This document shows positions 29,001 through 38,026 of a DNA stretch of 64,000 nucleotides, piece by piece (positions within the stretch are counted from its first letter, which is position 1; the number at the start of each line of letters is the position of its first letter). The notes beneath the pieces are model-generated. The model did not search any database, was not told the origin of the DNA, and was given only the letters and a program-made list of their open reading frames with translations. The DNA lies in contig NZ_JAFNAW010000009.1 of the NCBI RefSeq assembly GCF_017356265.1, forward strand, positions 12,501-76,500. Reading direction: 5' to 3'. The position numbers and the translations under genes were made by a program. This stretch comes from Paracoccus fontiphilus (GTDB lineage: Bacteria > Pseudomonadota > Alphaproteobacteria > Rhodobacterales > Rhodobacteraceae).

Positions 29001-29726
29001 ATGACCTATTGCGTCGGCTTGAAGCTGAATGCCGGACTGGTGCTGCTGTCGGACACGCGCACCAATGCGGGCCTGGACAATATCGCCTGCTATCGGAAGA
29101 TGTTCTTCTTCGAACAGTTGGGCGAACGCGCCATTGTGGTGATGACCGCCGGGTCGCTGTCCGTCACGCAGACCACGCTGGCCCGCCTGACCGAGGCCAT
29201 CCATGACGAGATGGCGGACGAGACGACCTCGATCATGAAGGCCCAGACGATGCTGCAGGTCGCCACGATCATCGGCGACACCCTGTCGCGCACGCGTCGA
29301 GAGATCGCCGAGCAATGCCGCGACCTGCGCCAGCAGGCATCCGCCTCGATGATCGTCGCGGGCCAGCGCTGCGGCGGCGACATGCGGATGTTCCTGATCT
29401 ATCCCGAGGGCAACTTCATCGAGGCGACGGACGACACCCCCTTCCTGCAGATCGGCGAGCACAAGTACGGCAAGCCGATCCTGGACCGCGTGGTGACGCC
29501 CGCCACCAGTCTTGCGGATGCGCAGAAGGCGGTGCTGCTGTCGATGGATTCGACCCTGCGGTCGAATCTGTCGGTCGGGATGCCGCTGGACCTGGCGATC
29601 ATCGAACGGGACGCCTGCGCGGTGACGTCGCGGCGGCGCATCCTGGACGGCGACCCGGACTTCGCCCGGATGAGCGCGGCGTGGTCGGCCGCCCTGCGCG
29701 AAAGCTTCGTCAACATCTCGATCTGA
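29001..29726 (+). CDS. Proteasome-type protease Anbu (BPH)
   Basis: A 241-residue self-compartmentalising Ntn hydrolase of the Anbu family, ancestral-looking relatives of the proteasome beta subunit and HslV. The nucleophile Thr directly follows Met (MTYCVGLKL), so only Met removal is needed. Asp17 in LLSDTRTNAG and Lys32 in YRKMFFF complete the active site. Structurally studied Anbu proteins form open-ring or lock-washer assemblies. Earlier in-frame codons lie in the repeat region, and T1 fixes the start. Substrate unknown; operon partners suggest it degrades a special peptide or tagged protein. Confidence 0.93.
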   Translation: MTYCVGLKLNAGLVLLSDTRTNAGLDNIACYRKMFFFEQLGERAIVVMTAGSLSVTQTTLARLTEAIHDEMADETTSIMKAQTMLQVATIIGDTLSRTRREIAEQCRDLRQQASASMIVAGQRCGGDMRMFLIYPEGNFIEATDDTPFLQIGEHKYGKPILDRVVTPATSLADAQKAVLLSMDSTLRSNLSVGMPLDLAIIERDACAVTSRRRILDGDPDFARMSAAWSAALRESFVNISI

Positions 29727-29773
29727 CGGGCATTCGGCGCCGCCGCGCGACAAAGCTTCGCGTGGAAAGCGTG

Positions 29774-29802
29774 TTGAGCCGGTCGTGACGCAACGTTAAA
29801 CG
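29774..29802 (+). promoter_or_regulatory. Candidate promoter for maeB
   Basis: TTGAGC at 29774-29779, a 17-base spacer and TAAACG at 29797-29802 lie 28 bases before the maeB ATG, which has GGAGGA at 29818-29823 as ribosome site. The leader would be about 20 bases. Support is by eye only. Confidence 0.35.
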
Positions 29803-29829
29803 GGGCCACCACCCCCCGGAGGATCGCCC

Positions 29830-32109
29830 ATGACCGACAAGACCTCTCGCAGCGCCCGCGTCACCCCCGAGGAGGCGCTGGCCTATCACATGGAACCGCG
29901 TCCGGGGAAGTTCGACATTGTCGCCTCCACCCCCATGACCACGCAGCGCGACCTGTCGCTGGCCTATTCGCCGGGCGTGGCCGTTCCCGTGCAAGCCATC
30001 GCCGATCGGCCCGAGACGGCCTACGATTACACCACCAAGGGCAACATGGTCGCCGTGATCTCCAACGGAACCGCAATCCTGGGGATGGGCAACCTGGGCG
30101 CGCTGGCCTCGAAGCCGGTGATGGAAGGCAAGGCAGTGCTGTTCAAGCGCTTCGCCGACGTGAACGCCATCGACATCGAGCTGGACACCGAGGACGCGGA
30201 CGAATTCATCAACGCCGTGCGCTTGATGGGTCCGACCTTCGGCGGCATCAACCTGGAGGACATCAAGGCGCCCGAATGCTTCATCATCGAGCAGCGCCTG
30301 AAGGAGATGATGGACATCCCCGTCTTCCACGACGACCAGCACGGCACGGCGGTGATCTGCGCTGCGGGCCTGCTGAACGCGCTGGAACTGTCGGGCAAGA
30401 AGATCGAGGACGTGAAGATCGTCCTGAACGGCGCGGGCGCCGCCGGGATCGCCTGTCTTGAACTGCTGAAGGCCATGGGCGCGCGGCACGAGAACTGCAT
30501 CATGGCCGACACCAAGGGCGTCATCTACCAGGGCCGGACTGAAGGAATGAACCAGTGGAAGTCGGCCCATGCGGTCGTGACGGATGCCCGCACGCTGGAA
30601 GACGCGATGAAGGGCGCCGACGTGTTCCTGGGCGTGTCGGCCAAGGGCGCGGTGACGCCCGCGATGGTGGAAAGCATGGCCGACAACCCGGTCATCTTCG
30701 CCATGGCGAACCCCGATCCCGAGATCACGCCCGAGGACGCCCATGCCGTCCGCCCCGACGCCATCGTCGCCACCGGACGCAGCGACTATCCGAACCAGGT
30801 GAACAACGTCCTGGGCTTTCCCTACCTGTTCCGCGGCGCGCTGGACATCCACGCCCGCGCCATCAACGACGAGATGAAGATCGCCTGCGCCGAGGCGCTG
30901 GCGGCCTTGGCGCGCGAGGATGTCCCCGACGAGGTCGCCGTGGCCTATGGCCGCAAGCTGCAGTTCGGGCGCGACTACATCATCCCGACGCCCTTCGACC
31001 CGCGCCTGATCCATGTCGTGCCGCCGGCGGTGGCGCGTGCGGGCATGGATACCGGCGTCGCCCGCCGCCCGATCATCGACATGGACGGCTATGTCCAGTC
31101 GCTGAAGAACCGTATGGACCCGACCGCCGCGATCCTGCAGGGCATCCATGCCCGTGCCCGCCAAAGCCAAGCCCGCATGATCTTCGCCGAGGGCGACGAC
31201 CCCCGCGTGCTGCGCGCCGCCGTCGCTTGGCAGCGCGGCGGCATGGGCCAGTCGCTGGTGGTGGGCCGCGAGGCCGACGTGAAGGAAAAACTGGAAGCGG
31301 TGGGCCTTGCGGATGCGGTGCGCGAACTGACGGTGGTCAACGCCGCCAATTCGCGCCACCTCGATGCCTATCACGAGTTCCTGTATGCCCGGCTGCAACG
31401 CAAGGGCGTGGACCGCGAGGACGCGCACAAGCTGGCCAACCGCGACCGCCATGTCTTCGCCGCGCTGATGCTGGCGCATGGCCATGGCGACGGACTGGTG
31501 ACGGGGGCCACCCGCAAGAACGCGCCGGTGCTGGCGCAACTGGGCACCGTCTTCGACCTGCGCCCGCAGGATGGCGCGGTGGGCATCACCGCCGTGCTGC
31601 ACAAGGGCCGGATCGTGCTGATCGGCGACACGCTGGTCCATGAATGGCCCGAGGCCGAGGATCTGGCCGACATCGCGGTTCGCGGCGCCGCCGTGGCGCG
31701 CGGCCTGGGGCTGGAGCCTCGCGTGGCCTTCCTGTCATTCTCGAACTTCGGCTATCCGGTCAGCGAGCGCGCGATCAAGATGGCCGAGGCGCCCAAGGTC
31801 CTGGACCGTCGCGGCGTCGATTTCGAGTACGAGGGCGAGATGACCGTGGACGTCGCGCTGAACATGGAATCGGCCGCGCGCTATCCCTTCAGCCGCCTGA
31901 CCGGGCCTGCCAACGTGCTTGTGGTGCCCGCGCGGCATTCGGCATCCATCAGCGTGAAGCTGATGCAGGAAATGGCGGGCGCCACGGTGATCGGCCCCAT
32001 CCTGACCGGCGTGCCGCAGCCCATCCAGATCTGCTCGACCACCTCAACGGTGAACGACATCCTGAACATGGCGGCGATTTCCGCCGGCGGGTTGGGGACG
32101 GGGCGCTGA
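29830..32109 (+). CDS. maeB: NADP-dependent malic enzyme with phosphotransacetylase-like domain
   Basis: Converts malate to pyruvate and CO2 with NADP(H). It has 759 residues in the MaeB architecture: malic enzyme N-domain (DLSLAYSPGVAVPVQAIADR, then FHDDQHGTAVICAAGLLNAL), NAD(P) fold (NGAGAAGIACLELL near residue 200), and from about 430 a phosphate acetyl/butyryl-transferase-like domain (RARQSQARMIFAEGDDPRVL to the C-terminus). The PTA part is thought to be regulatory, sensing acetyl-CoA, rather than catalytic. It stands alone with its own apparent promoter. Confidence 0.96.
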   Translation: MTDKTSRSARVTPEEALAYHMEPRPGKFDIVASTPMTTQRDLSLAYSPGVAVPVQAIADRPETAYDYTTKGNMVAVISNGTAILGMGNLGALASKPVMEGKAVLFKRFADVNAIDIELDTEDADEFINAVRLMGPTFGGINLEDIKAPECFIIEQRLKEMMDIPVFHDDQHGTAVICAAGLLNALELSGKKIEDVKIVLNGAGAAGIACLELLKAMGARHENCIMADTKGVIYQGRTEGMNQWKSAHAVVTDARTLEDAMKGADVFLGVSAKGAVTPAMVESMADNPVIFAMANPDPEITPEDAHAVRPDAIVATGRSDYPNQVNNVLGFPYLFRGALDIHARAINDEMKIACAEALAALAREDVPDEVAVAYGRKLQFGRDYIIPTPFDPRLIHVVPPAVARAGMDTGVARRPIIDMDGYVQSLKNRMDPTAAILQGIHARARQSQARMIFAEGDDPRVLRAAVAWQRGGMGQSLVVGREADVKEKLEAVGLADAVRELTVVNAANSRHLDAYHEFLYARLQRKGVDREDAHKLANRDRHVFAALMLAHGHGDGLVTGATRKNAPVLAQLGTVFDLRPQDGAVGITAVLHKGRIVLIGDTLVHEWPEAEDLADIAVRGAAVARGLGLEPRVAFLSFSNFGYPVSERAIKMAEAPKVLDRRGVDFEYEGEMTVDVALNMESAARYPFSRLTGPANVLVVPARHSASISVKLMQEMAGATVIGPILTGVPQPIQICSTTSTVNDILNMAAISAGGLGTGR

Positions 32110-32155
32110 AAGGAGGCGCTACGGAGAGGTCGCTGCAGCGTTCAATGGATGCCAG

Positions 32156-32193
32156 AAGGAAGCCCGCACCCCGTCGGACAGGCAGGCTTCCTT
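32156..32193. terminator. Inverted repeat between maeB and the PEBP-like gene
   Basis: AAGGAAGCC (32156-32164) pairs perfectly with GGCTTCCTT (32185-32193) around a 20-base loop. It lies between convergent genes and could end transcription from either side, although neither strand has a long T run. Confidence 0.4.
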
Positions 32194-32211
32194 CCGATCC
32201 GGTTCCTGAAA

Positions 32212-32616
32212 TCACTCGGGATATTGCCGGGAGGCTTGAGCAGTACCCAGTACCTTCCCTTCTCGTCCTGCCTGATCCTTGGCAGTGGCGGTCCAGACAT
32301 AAGTATGGCTGCCGTTCGGGGGACACGGGCTCTTGTACTTGAAAACACCCGGCGGAACCGTCCCGTCGGTGCTGATACCGACGGCTCCTCCGCCGTGTCT
32401 GTAGGACCGGGCGTCGAGATCCGTCAGCTTGAACTCGACCACCTGTGTGCCAGGCGGAAGGCCTTTGACCGCGAAAGCCGGATTGGGCACCGTTTTCGGC
32501 TTCCCGGTCGTGCAGCTTGCCAATCCGTTCCACGAAAAATCGATCTGGAAATCAGATCCGAAAACCGGTGCCGTCATGCATGTCACGCAAAAAAGGGCAG
32601 CAGTTATCAAGCGCAT
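32212..32616 (-). CDS. Small secreted PEBP-like (YbhB/YbcL-type) protein
   Basis: A 134-residue exported protein: signal peptide (MRLITAALFCVTCMTAPVFG) and a mature region resembling the phosphatidylethanolamine-binding fold. GLPPGTQVVEFKLTDLDAR matches the DPD-type strand region and GVFKYKSPCPPNGSHTYVW matches the Y-x-G-P-C-P-P-x-G-x-H-x-Y motif. It is shorter than typical YbhB (about 160-180). The ligand is unknown. GGAG lies 10 bases before the ATG. The gene and its flanks are visibly more AT-rich than the window, hinting at recent acquisition. It lies 79 bases downstream of trhO on the same strand. Confidence 0.75.
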   Translation of the reverse strand: MRLITAALFCVTCMTAPVFGSDFQIDFSWNGLASCTTGKPKTVPNPAFAVKGLPPGTQVVEFKLTDLDARSYRHGGGAVGISTDGTVPPGVFKYKSPCPPNGSHTYVWTATAKDQAGREGKVLGTAQASRQYPE

Positions 32617-32695
32617 CTAAAAATTCTCCAATCCGTCAAAGGACATCTTGCCGGACTATGCACGGCCTTTTGTCCGGATCAAGAAATACACTCTT

Positions 32696-33619
32696 CTAGT
32701 TTGAAGAAAAACGTGCAGGATTATCCGTATCATAGCCTGCGAACAACTCGCCCCGCGCGACCTGCCGCTGCCGTTCCCGGAATCGCGCCCGGTCAGCTTC
32801 GTCGTATTCCCCGACGCAGCGGTGGCAACTAACGCCTTCCTCGTATTCGGGGCGGGCGCGGTCCTCGGGGGCCAAGGGGCGGCGGCAGGCGTGGCATAGC
32901 CCGTGGCGGCCCTGCTGCAGGCCGTGGGTCAGGCTGACCCGACTGTCGAAGACGAAGCATTCGCCCTGCCACAGGCTGTCGGCCTCGGGCACCTCCTCGA
33001 GGTATTTCAGAATGCCGCCCTTCAGGTGGAAGACCTCCTCGACCCCCTGCGACAGCAGCCAGTTCGTCGATTTCTCGCAGCGGATGCCGCCGGTGCAGAA
33101 CATCGCCACGCGCTTGCCCGCGAAGCGGTCGGCATTGGCCTGCCACCAGGCGGGGAAATCGCGAAAGCTGCGGGTGCCGGGATCGACGGCGCCGGCGAAG
33201 GTGCCGACGGCGACCTCGTAGTCGTTGCGGGTGTCGATCACCGCCACGTCGGGCGCGCTGATCAGCGCGTTCCAGTCGGCCGGATCGACATAACGGCCGA
33301 CGGCAGCGCGCGGATCGACATCGGGCTGGCCCATCGTCACGATCTCGCGCTTGAGCCGCACCTTCATCTTGCCAAAGGGCATCGCCTCGGCCGTGCTTTC
33401 CTTCCAGTCCAGTGCCGCGCATCCCGGCAGGGCGCGGATATGGGACAGCACCGCGTCGATCCCCTCGCGCGATCCGGCGATGGTGCCGTTGATCCCCTCG
33501 GGGGCCAGCAGCAGCGTGCCCTTGACCCCGTTCGCGCAGGCGACCTTGGCCAGCGGGCCCTTCAGGGCAGCGGGGTCGGGAAAGCGGGTGAAATGATACA
33601 AGGCGGCGACGATGGGCAT
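32696..33619 (-). CDS. trhO: tRNA uridine 5-oxyacetic acid hydroxylase TrhO
   Basis: A 307-residue YceA/TrhO rhodanese-related protein that hydroxylates U34 of tRNAs using O2, the oxygen-dependent route to cmo5U. The acylphosphatase-like N-domain has [14 protein letters not shown]; the rhodanese loop CTGGIR begins at Cys175, followed by CEKSTNWLL. The C-terminus adds a zinc-ribbon-like pair ([14 protein letters not shown]). It diverges from pncA across 101 bases. Length and motifs are normal for the family. Confidence 0.94.
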   Translation of the reverse strand: MPIVAALYHFTRFPDPAALKGPLAKVACANGVKGTLLLAPEGINGTIAGSREGIDAVLSHIRALPGCAALDWKESTAEAMPFGKMKVRLKREIVTMGQPDVDPRAAVGRYVDPADWNALISAPDVAVIDTRNDYEVAVGTFAGAVDPGTRSFRDFPAWWQANADRFAGKRVAMFCTGGIRCEKSTNWLLSQGVEEVFHLKGGILKYLEEVPEADSLWQGECFVFDSRVSLTHGLQQGRHGLCHACRRPLAPEDRARPEYEEGVSCHRCVGEYDEADRARFRERQRQVARGELFAGYDTDNPARFSSN

Positions 33620-33720
33620 GGCCGGGCCATAGCCAGCATCGGCTGCCCTTTCAAGACAGGACCATTGACCCCGTGCCCGTCAGTTTCTAGGCATTGTCAC
33701 AATCACCGGAAAGGGACGGA

Positions 33721-34317
33721 ATGGCACGGGCCTTGATCGTCATCGACATGCAGACCGATTTCTGTCCCGGCGGCGCCCTGGCCGTGGCGGGCGGGGACGA
33801 GATCGTGGCCCCGATCAACAGGCTGATGGCCGGTTTCGACGCGGTGGTCCTGACGCAGGACTGGCATCCCGCCGACCATGCCAGCTTCGCCACGAACCAT
33901 CCCGGCGCCACGCCGTTCAGCCTGACCGACATGCCCTACGGCCCGCAGGTGCTGTGGCCCCCCCATTGCGTGATCGGCACGCCGGGCGCCGGTTTCCACC
34001 CCGGCCTGGACCTGTCCCGCGCCGACCTGGTGATCCGCAAGGGCTTCAGGCGGCAGATCGACAGCTATTCCGCCTTTTTCGAGAACGACCATGCGACGCC
34101 CACGGGACTTGCCGGATACCTGCGCGAACGCGGCCTTTCCGACCTGTCCTTCGCCGGCCTCGCCCATGATTTCTGCGTCGCCTGGAGCGCGGTCGACGCT
34201 GCCCGCCTGGGCTTTTCCGCCACCGTGATCGAGGGGGCGACCCGCGCCATCGACCTGAACGGCAGCCGCGACCGCGCCCGCGCCGAGATGCGCGAAGCGG
34301 GCGTCATTCTGGAGTAA
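33721..34317 (+). CDS. pncA: Nicotinamidase
   Basis: Hydrolyses nicotinamide to nicotinate for NAD salvage. The 198-residue protein has the catalytic triad D9 ([13 protein letters not shown]), K107 (VIRKGF) and C152 ([13 protein letters not shown]), and metal-binding residues in [12 protein letters not shown]. It is the first gene of a two-gene salvage operon; pncB starts 4 bases after its stop. A GGAAAGGGACGG site precedes the ATG at 33721. Confidence 0.95.
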   Translation: MARALIVIDMQTDFCPGGALAVAGGDEIVAPINRLMAGFDAVVLTQDWHPADHASFATNHPGATPFSLTDMPYGPQVLWPPHCVIGTPGAGFHPGLDLSRADLVIRKGFRRQIDSYSAFFENDHATPTGLAGYLRERGLSDLSFAGLAHDFCVAWSAVDAARLGFSATVIEGATRAIDLNGSRDRARAEMREAGVILE

Positions 34318-34321
34318 GCCG

Positions 34322-35614
34322 ATGGTCGATATCGCCACCCGCGTCTACAACCACAAGTGGAAGATCGACCCGATCGTCCGGTCGCTGATCGACACCGACT
34401 TCTACAAGCTGCTGATGTGCCAGTCGATCTTTCGCAACCGGCCCGACACGGTGGTCCGGTTCCAGTTGATCAACCGCACCCGCTCGATCCGCCTGGCCGA
34501 CCTGATCGACGAGGGCGAGCTGCGCGAACAGCTGGACCACGTGCGCGGGCTGTCCCTGACGCGCGGAGAATCCACCTGGCTGCGCGGCAACACCTTCTAC
34601 GGCAAGCGCCAGATGTTCCGCCCCGACTTCATGGAGTTCCTGGAGAACCTGCGCCTTCCGCCCTATCAGCTTGAAAAACGCGACGGCCAGTACGAGCTGA
34701 CCTTCGAGGGCCGCTGGCCCGAGGTGATGCTGTGGGAAATCCCTGCCCTGGCCATCCTGATGGAACTGCGGTCCCGCGCGGTTCTGGAAACCCTGGGGCG
34801 GTTCGAACTGCAGGTGCTTTACGCCCGCGCCATGACGCGCCTGTGGGAAAAGATCGAGAAGCTGCGCGAGATGCCCGACCTGCGCATCGCCGATTTCGGC
34901 ACGCGCCGCCGCCACAGCTTCCTGTGGCAGGACTGGGCCGTGCAGGCCATGATCGAGGGCTTGGGCGAACGCTTCACCGGCACGTCGAACTGCCTGATCG
35001 CGCAGCGCCGCGACATCGAGGCCATCGGCACCAATGCCCATGAACTGCCGATGGTCTATGCCGCCCTGGCCGACACCGACACCGAGTTGCGCCGCGCCCC
35101 CTACGAGGTCCTGGCCGACTGGCACGAGGAGCATGACGGCAACCTGCGCATGATCCTGCCCGACACCTACGGGACCGAGGGCTTCCTGGCGGGCGCGCCC
35201 GACTGGCTGGCGGGCTGGACCGGCATCCGCATCGACAGCGGCGATCCCGCCGCCGGTGCCGAGACCGCGATCCGCTGGTGGCAGGAACGGGGAGAGGACC
35301 CGCGCCGCAAGCTGGTGATCTTCTCGGACGGCCTGGACGTGGCGAAGATCGTCGAGCTGCACCACCAGTTCCATGGCCGGGTCAAGGTCAGCTTCGGCTG
35401 GGGCACGCTGCTGACCAACGACTTCCGGGGCCTGGTCGCGGGCGACGGGCTGGCCCCCTTCAGCCTTGTGTGCAAGGCGGTTTCGGCCAATGGCCGCCCC
35501 ACCGTCAAGCTGTCGGACAATCCCGCCAAGGCCACCGGCCCGGCCGAGGAGATCGCGCGCTATCGCCGGGTCTTCGGCGCGGGCCAGCAGGCGCGGCTGG
35601 ACGTGGTGGTCTGA
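34322..35614 (+). CDS. pncB: Nicotinate phosphoribosyltransferase
   Basis: Joins nicotinate and PRPP to give nicotinate mononucleotide, the next step after PncA. At 430 residues it has normal PncB features: [21 protein letters not shown] near the N-terminus, [20 protein letters not shown] with the catalytic region, [21 protein letters not shown], and [13 protein letters not shown] for phosphate binding. It converges with the phosphate transporter gene with 6 bases between them. Confidence 0.96.
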   Translation: MVDIATRVYNHKWKIDPIVRSLIDTDFYKLLMCQSIFRNRPDTVVRFQLINRTRSIRLADLIDEGELREQLDHVRGLSLTRGESTWLRGNTFYGKRQMFRPDFMEFLENLRLPPYQLEKRDGQYELTFEGRWPEVMLWEIPALAILMELRSRAVLETLGRFELQVLYARAMTRLWEKIEKLREMPDLRIADFGTRRRHSFLWQDWAVQAMIEGLGERFTGTSNCLIAQRRDIEAIGTNAHELPMVYAALADTDTELRRAPYEVLADWHEEHDGNLRMILPDTYGTEGFLAGAPDWLAGWTGIRIDSGDPAAGAETAIRWWQERGEDPRRKLVIFSDGLDVAKIVELHHQFHGRVKVSFGWGTLLTNDFRGLVAGDGLAPFSLVCKAVSANGRPTVKLSDNPAKATGPAEEIARYRRVFGAGQQARLDVVV

Positions 35615-35620
35615 CGGGCC

Positions 35621-37060
35621 TCAGATCCCCGCAAGCGACAGCATCGCAAGGCAGCACAAGGCGCCCAGCAGGGCGGTGATCGGGACCGTCACCATCCAGG
35701 CGGCGGTGATCGTGACGACATGGCTGCGGCGGATCAGCTGGCGGCGCCTGCGTTCCTCGACCGGAAGGTCGGCGCGCATGGGGGCGCTGCGGCGGTCCAG
35801 CATCTCGCGCACGAAACCGACGCCGAACACCCCGCCCACGGCCACATGGGTCGACGACACCGGCAAGCCCAGGCCCGAGGCGAACAGGACGATCATGGCG
35901 GTGGCCAGGGTGATGCAAAATGCACGGGCGGGGTTGAGTCGGGTGATCCCCTCGCCCACCATGCCGACAAGACGACGCCCGAACAGCGCAGCCCCCAGCG
36001 CGATGATCGTTCCCGCGACCGCCAGCAGCAGCAAGGGCGCCTGCAACTCGCCCGGCTGGGCGGACGTCAGGATCACCAGCAGCGGGGCCGCGACGTTGCC
36101 GGCGTCGCCCGCGCCGTGGGCAAAGGCCATCATCACGGCGGCGAACAGCAGCGGTTGGCGCAGGATACGCTTCATGCCCGGCTTGTCGCTGCCCGATTCG
36201 GCCAGAACCTGATCCACACGGCGGCGCATCAGAAGCATGGTCGCAAGCCCTGCGGCCAGGCCCAGCAACAACGGAAGGATCAGGCCAAGCGAAACGGCCG
36301 GAAACAGGGTCGCGATATAGGCCGTGAACAGCCCGACCATGGCGCCCACCATCGGCGGCAGCCAGGTGCGGGCCCCTCGGCCCCGGTCCTCGGCCTCGGC
36401 CACCCGGACGCGCAGCAGCGCAAGCAGCGCACCGGCCAAGATGGCCGCGGCGACAGGCGTCAGAATCCAGGCGAGCGCCATGACGGCGATCCCGTCCCAG
36501 GACACCGCCTGCGACCCCGCCGCCGCCAGCCCCGCCCCCGCGATGGCGCCCACGATGGAATGAGAGGTGGACACCGGCAGGTTGGCCCCGGTCGCGACCG
36601 TGATCCAGCCCGCCGCCGCGATCAGCGCGGCCAGCATGACGATCTGCCCGCCCGCGCCGCCCTCCAGCACGGCGGTGTCCACGATCCCTTCGGCCAGCCG
36701 GTGCGTCACGGCATGGCCCGCCAGTGTCGCGCCCGCGATCTCGGCCAGTCCCACAAGCACGAGGCCCGGACCGATGGCGATGGCCCCCGCCCCGACCGCG
36801 GGCCCCAAGGAGTTCGAGATGTCGTTCGCCCCGATGGACAGGCCCAGCCAGCCGGCCACGACAAAGCCCGCCCCCGTCACGATCAGGCCGGGCTGCTGGC
36901 CGGTCAGGCCCAGGGCAAGGAAGATCAGCGACACCGCCAGAAGGATGCCCGCGCCCAGCCGCAGCACAGGGCGAACGGCATAGAACTGGGCGGATTCGGC
37001 AACCGTGATCCGCCCCAGATCCTTGTCGAGCGTGCGGTATTCGCGATCAGGTCGGGTCAT
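35621..37060 (-). CDS. Inorganic phosphate transporter, PiT family
   Basis: A 479-residue low-affinity phosphate (metal-phosphate/H+) symporter with about 11-12 membrane segments. The duplicated PiT signature is seen as SIGANDISNSLGPAVGAGAIAIG and, in the second half, FAHGAGDAGNVAAPLLVIL; the second copy has GAGDAGN in place of the usual GANDVAN. It lies 9 bases after a NUDIX gene in a minus-strand run. The window also has the high-affinity Pst system, so the cell has both classes. Confidence 0.92.
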   Translation of the reverse strand: MTRPDREYRTLDKDLGRITVAESAQFYAVRPVLRLGAGILLAVSLIFLALGLTGQQPGLIVTGAGFVVAGWLGLSIGANDISNSLGPAVGAGAIAIGPGLVLVGLAEIAGATLAGHAVTHRLAEGIVDTAVLEGGAGGQIVMLAALIAAAGWITVATGANLPVSTSHSIVGAIAGAGLAAAGSQAVSWDGIAVMALAWILTPVAAAILAGALLALLRVRVAEAEDRGRGARTWLPPMVGAMVGLFTAYIATLFPAVSLGLILPLLLGLAAGLATMLLMRRRVDQVLAESGSDKPGMKRILRQPLLFAAVMMAFAHGAGDAGNVAAPLLVILTSAQPGELQAPLLLLAVAGTIIALGAALFGRRLVGMVGEGITRLNPARAFCITLATAMIVLFASGLGLPVSSTHVAVGGVFGVGFVREMLDRRSAPMRADLPVEERRRRQLIRRSHVVTITAAWMVTVPITALLGALCCLAMLSLAGI

Positions 37061-37069
37061 CCCCGCATG

Positions 37070-37522
37070 TCAGCCGGGCGTCGGAGGCAATGCAAGCAGG
37101 ATCTGCTTCAAACCCGGTTCGACCACGCGTCGCGCCGCTTCCTCGGGCGAAAACCAGCGGCGCTTCCGCTCCTTGGCCTCGGGGAAATCGGACTGGAGAT
37201 CGTCCGCCTCCATCAGGAAGACGCGGACCTCGACCGGGACCGAGTATCCCTGGTCCTGTTCCTTGTCATAGCGATAGCGGCCGATCTCGGCCTCGTGGAT
37301 ATGTCCCCGGACGCCCGCCTCCTCCCAAGCCTCGGTGGCGGCGGCGCCGGGCAGGGTCTTGCCTGCCATCGGCCATCCCTTGGGAATGACCCAGCGGCCC
37401 GTGCCCCGGCTGGTGACCAGCAGCACCTCGCCGGTTGTCCTGGACCGGCAGACCGCACCGACCTGCATGGCGGCGGGACGCCATCCCATCAGCAGGCGCA
37501 GGGATTGGCGCCACTGCTTCAC
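37070..37522 (-). CDS. NUDIX hydrolase
   Basis: A 150-residue NUDIX protein. The box GKTLPGAAATEAWEEAGV fits G-x5-E-x-x-x-x-x-x-x-E-x-x-E-x-G with Ala replacing the usual Arg of REU. The preceding strand LLVTSRGTGRWVIPKGWP resembles diadenosine/diphosphoinositol polyphosphate hydrolases (DIPP type). Substrate not proven. Its GTG start overlaps the arfB TGA (GTGA), which fixes the start and indicates coupling. The phosphate transporter follows directly, an appealing but unproven link to polyphosphorylated signals. Confidence 0.87.
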   Translation of the reverse strand: MKQWRQSLRLLMGWRPAAMQVGAVCRSRTTGEVLLVTSRGTGRWVIPKGWPMAGKTLPGAAATEAWEEAGVRGHIHEAEIGRYRYDKEQDQGYSVPVEVRVFLMEADDLQSDFPEAKERKRRWFSPEEAARRVVEPGLKQILLALPPTPG

Positions 37523-37947
37523 TCTCCCTCCTCCACCCTGCCGCGCAGGGCCTTGACCTCTCCCCTCGTGTTCTTGGCCTTGAGGCGCCGCTGCTGGCTG
37601 CCCCAGGTGGGCTTGGTCGCGACCCGACGCTTGACGGGTTCGGCCGCCTGCCGGATCAGGTCGGCCAGCCGTTCGCGGGCGATGTCGCGGTTGCGGGCCT
37701 GGCTGCGGGTTTCCTGGGACAGGATCACCACCGCGCCGTCGCGCGTCCACCGCCGCCCCGCCAGCCGTTCAAGGCGGCGTTTGACCGGGTCGGCCAGGTT
37801 CGGGGAACGCGCGGCCTCGAACCGCAATTCGACCGCGGTTTCGACCTTGTTGACGTTCTGGCCGCCCGGCCCCTGGGATCTGGTGAACTGTTCGGTCAGC
37901 TCCCACTCCTCGATTGCGATGGTGTCAGTGATATGCAGCATAGCCAA
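37519..37947 (-). CDS. arfB: Alternative ribosome-rescue factor ArfB (peptidyl-tRNA hydrolase)
   Basis: A 142-residue release-factor-like hydrolase that frees ribosomes stalled on mRNAs lacking stop codons. The catalytic GGQ motif is present in SQGPGGQNVNKVET, with the domain core ELRFEAARSPNL. The basic C-terminal tail (KPTWGSQQRRLKAKNTRGEVK) that enters the empty mRNA channel is intact. The second Met (two codons in) could be the start. It overlaps the NUDIX gene by 4 bases. Confidence 0.95.
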   Translation of the reverse strand: MAMLHITDTIAIEEWELTEQFTRSQGPGGQNVNKVETAVELRFEAARSPNLADPVKRRLERLAGRRWTRDGAVVILSQETRSQARNRDIARERLADLIRQAAEPVKRRVATKPTWGSQQRRLKAKNTRGEVKALRGRVEEGE

Positions 37948-38026
37948 GACATATGGCGCGGACAGGCACCATGAAAAGCGTCGCCATTGATAAAACGCAA
38001 ATGGTTAAGAAAGGGTTGCGCGCCCG

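Noticed and set aside
32149-32832. Plus-strand frame opposite the PEBP-like gene
   Set aside because: The minus-strand protein has a signal peptide, a ribosome site and a family motif; the plus frame has none.
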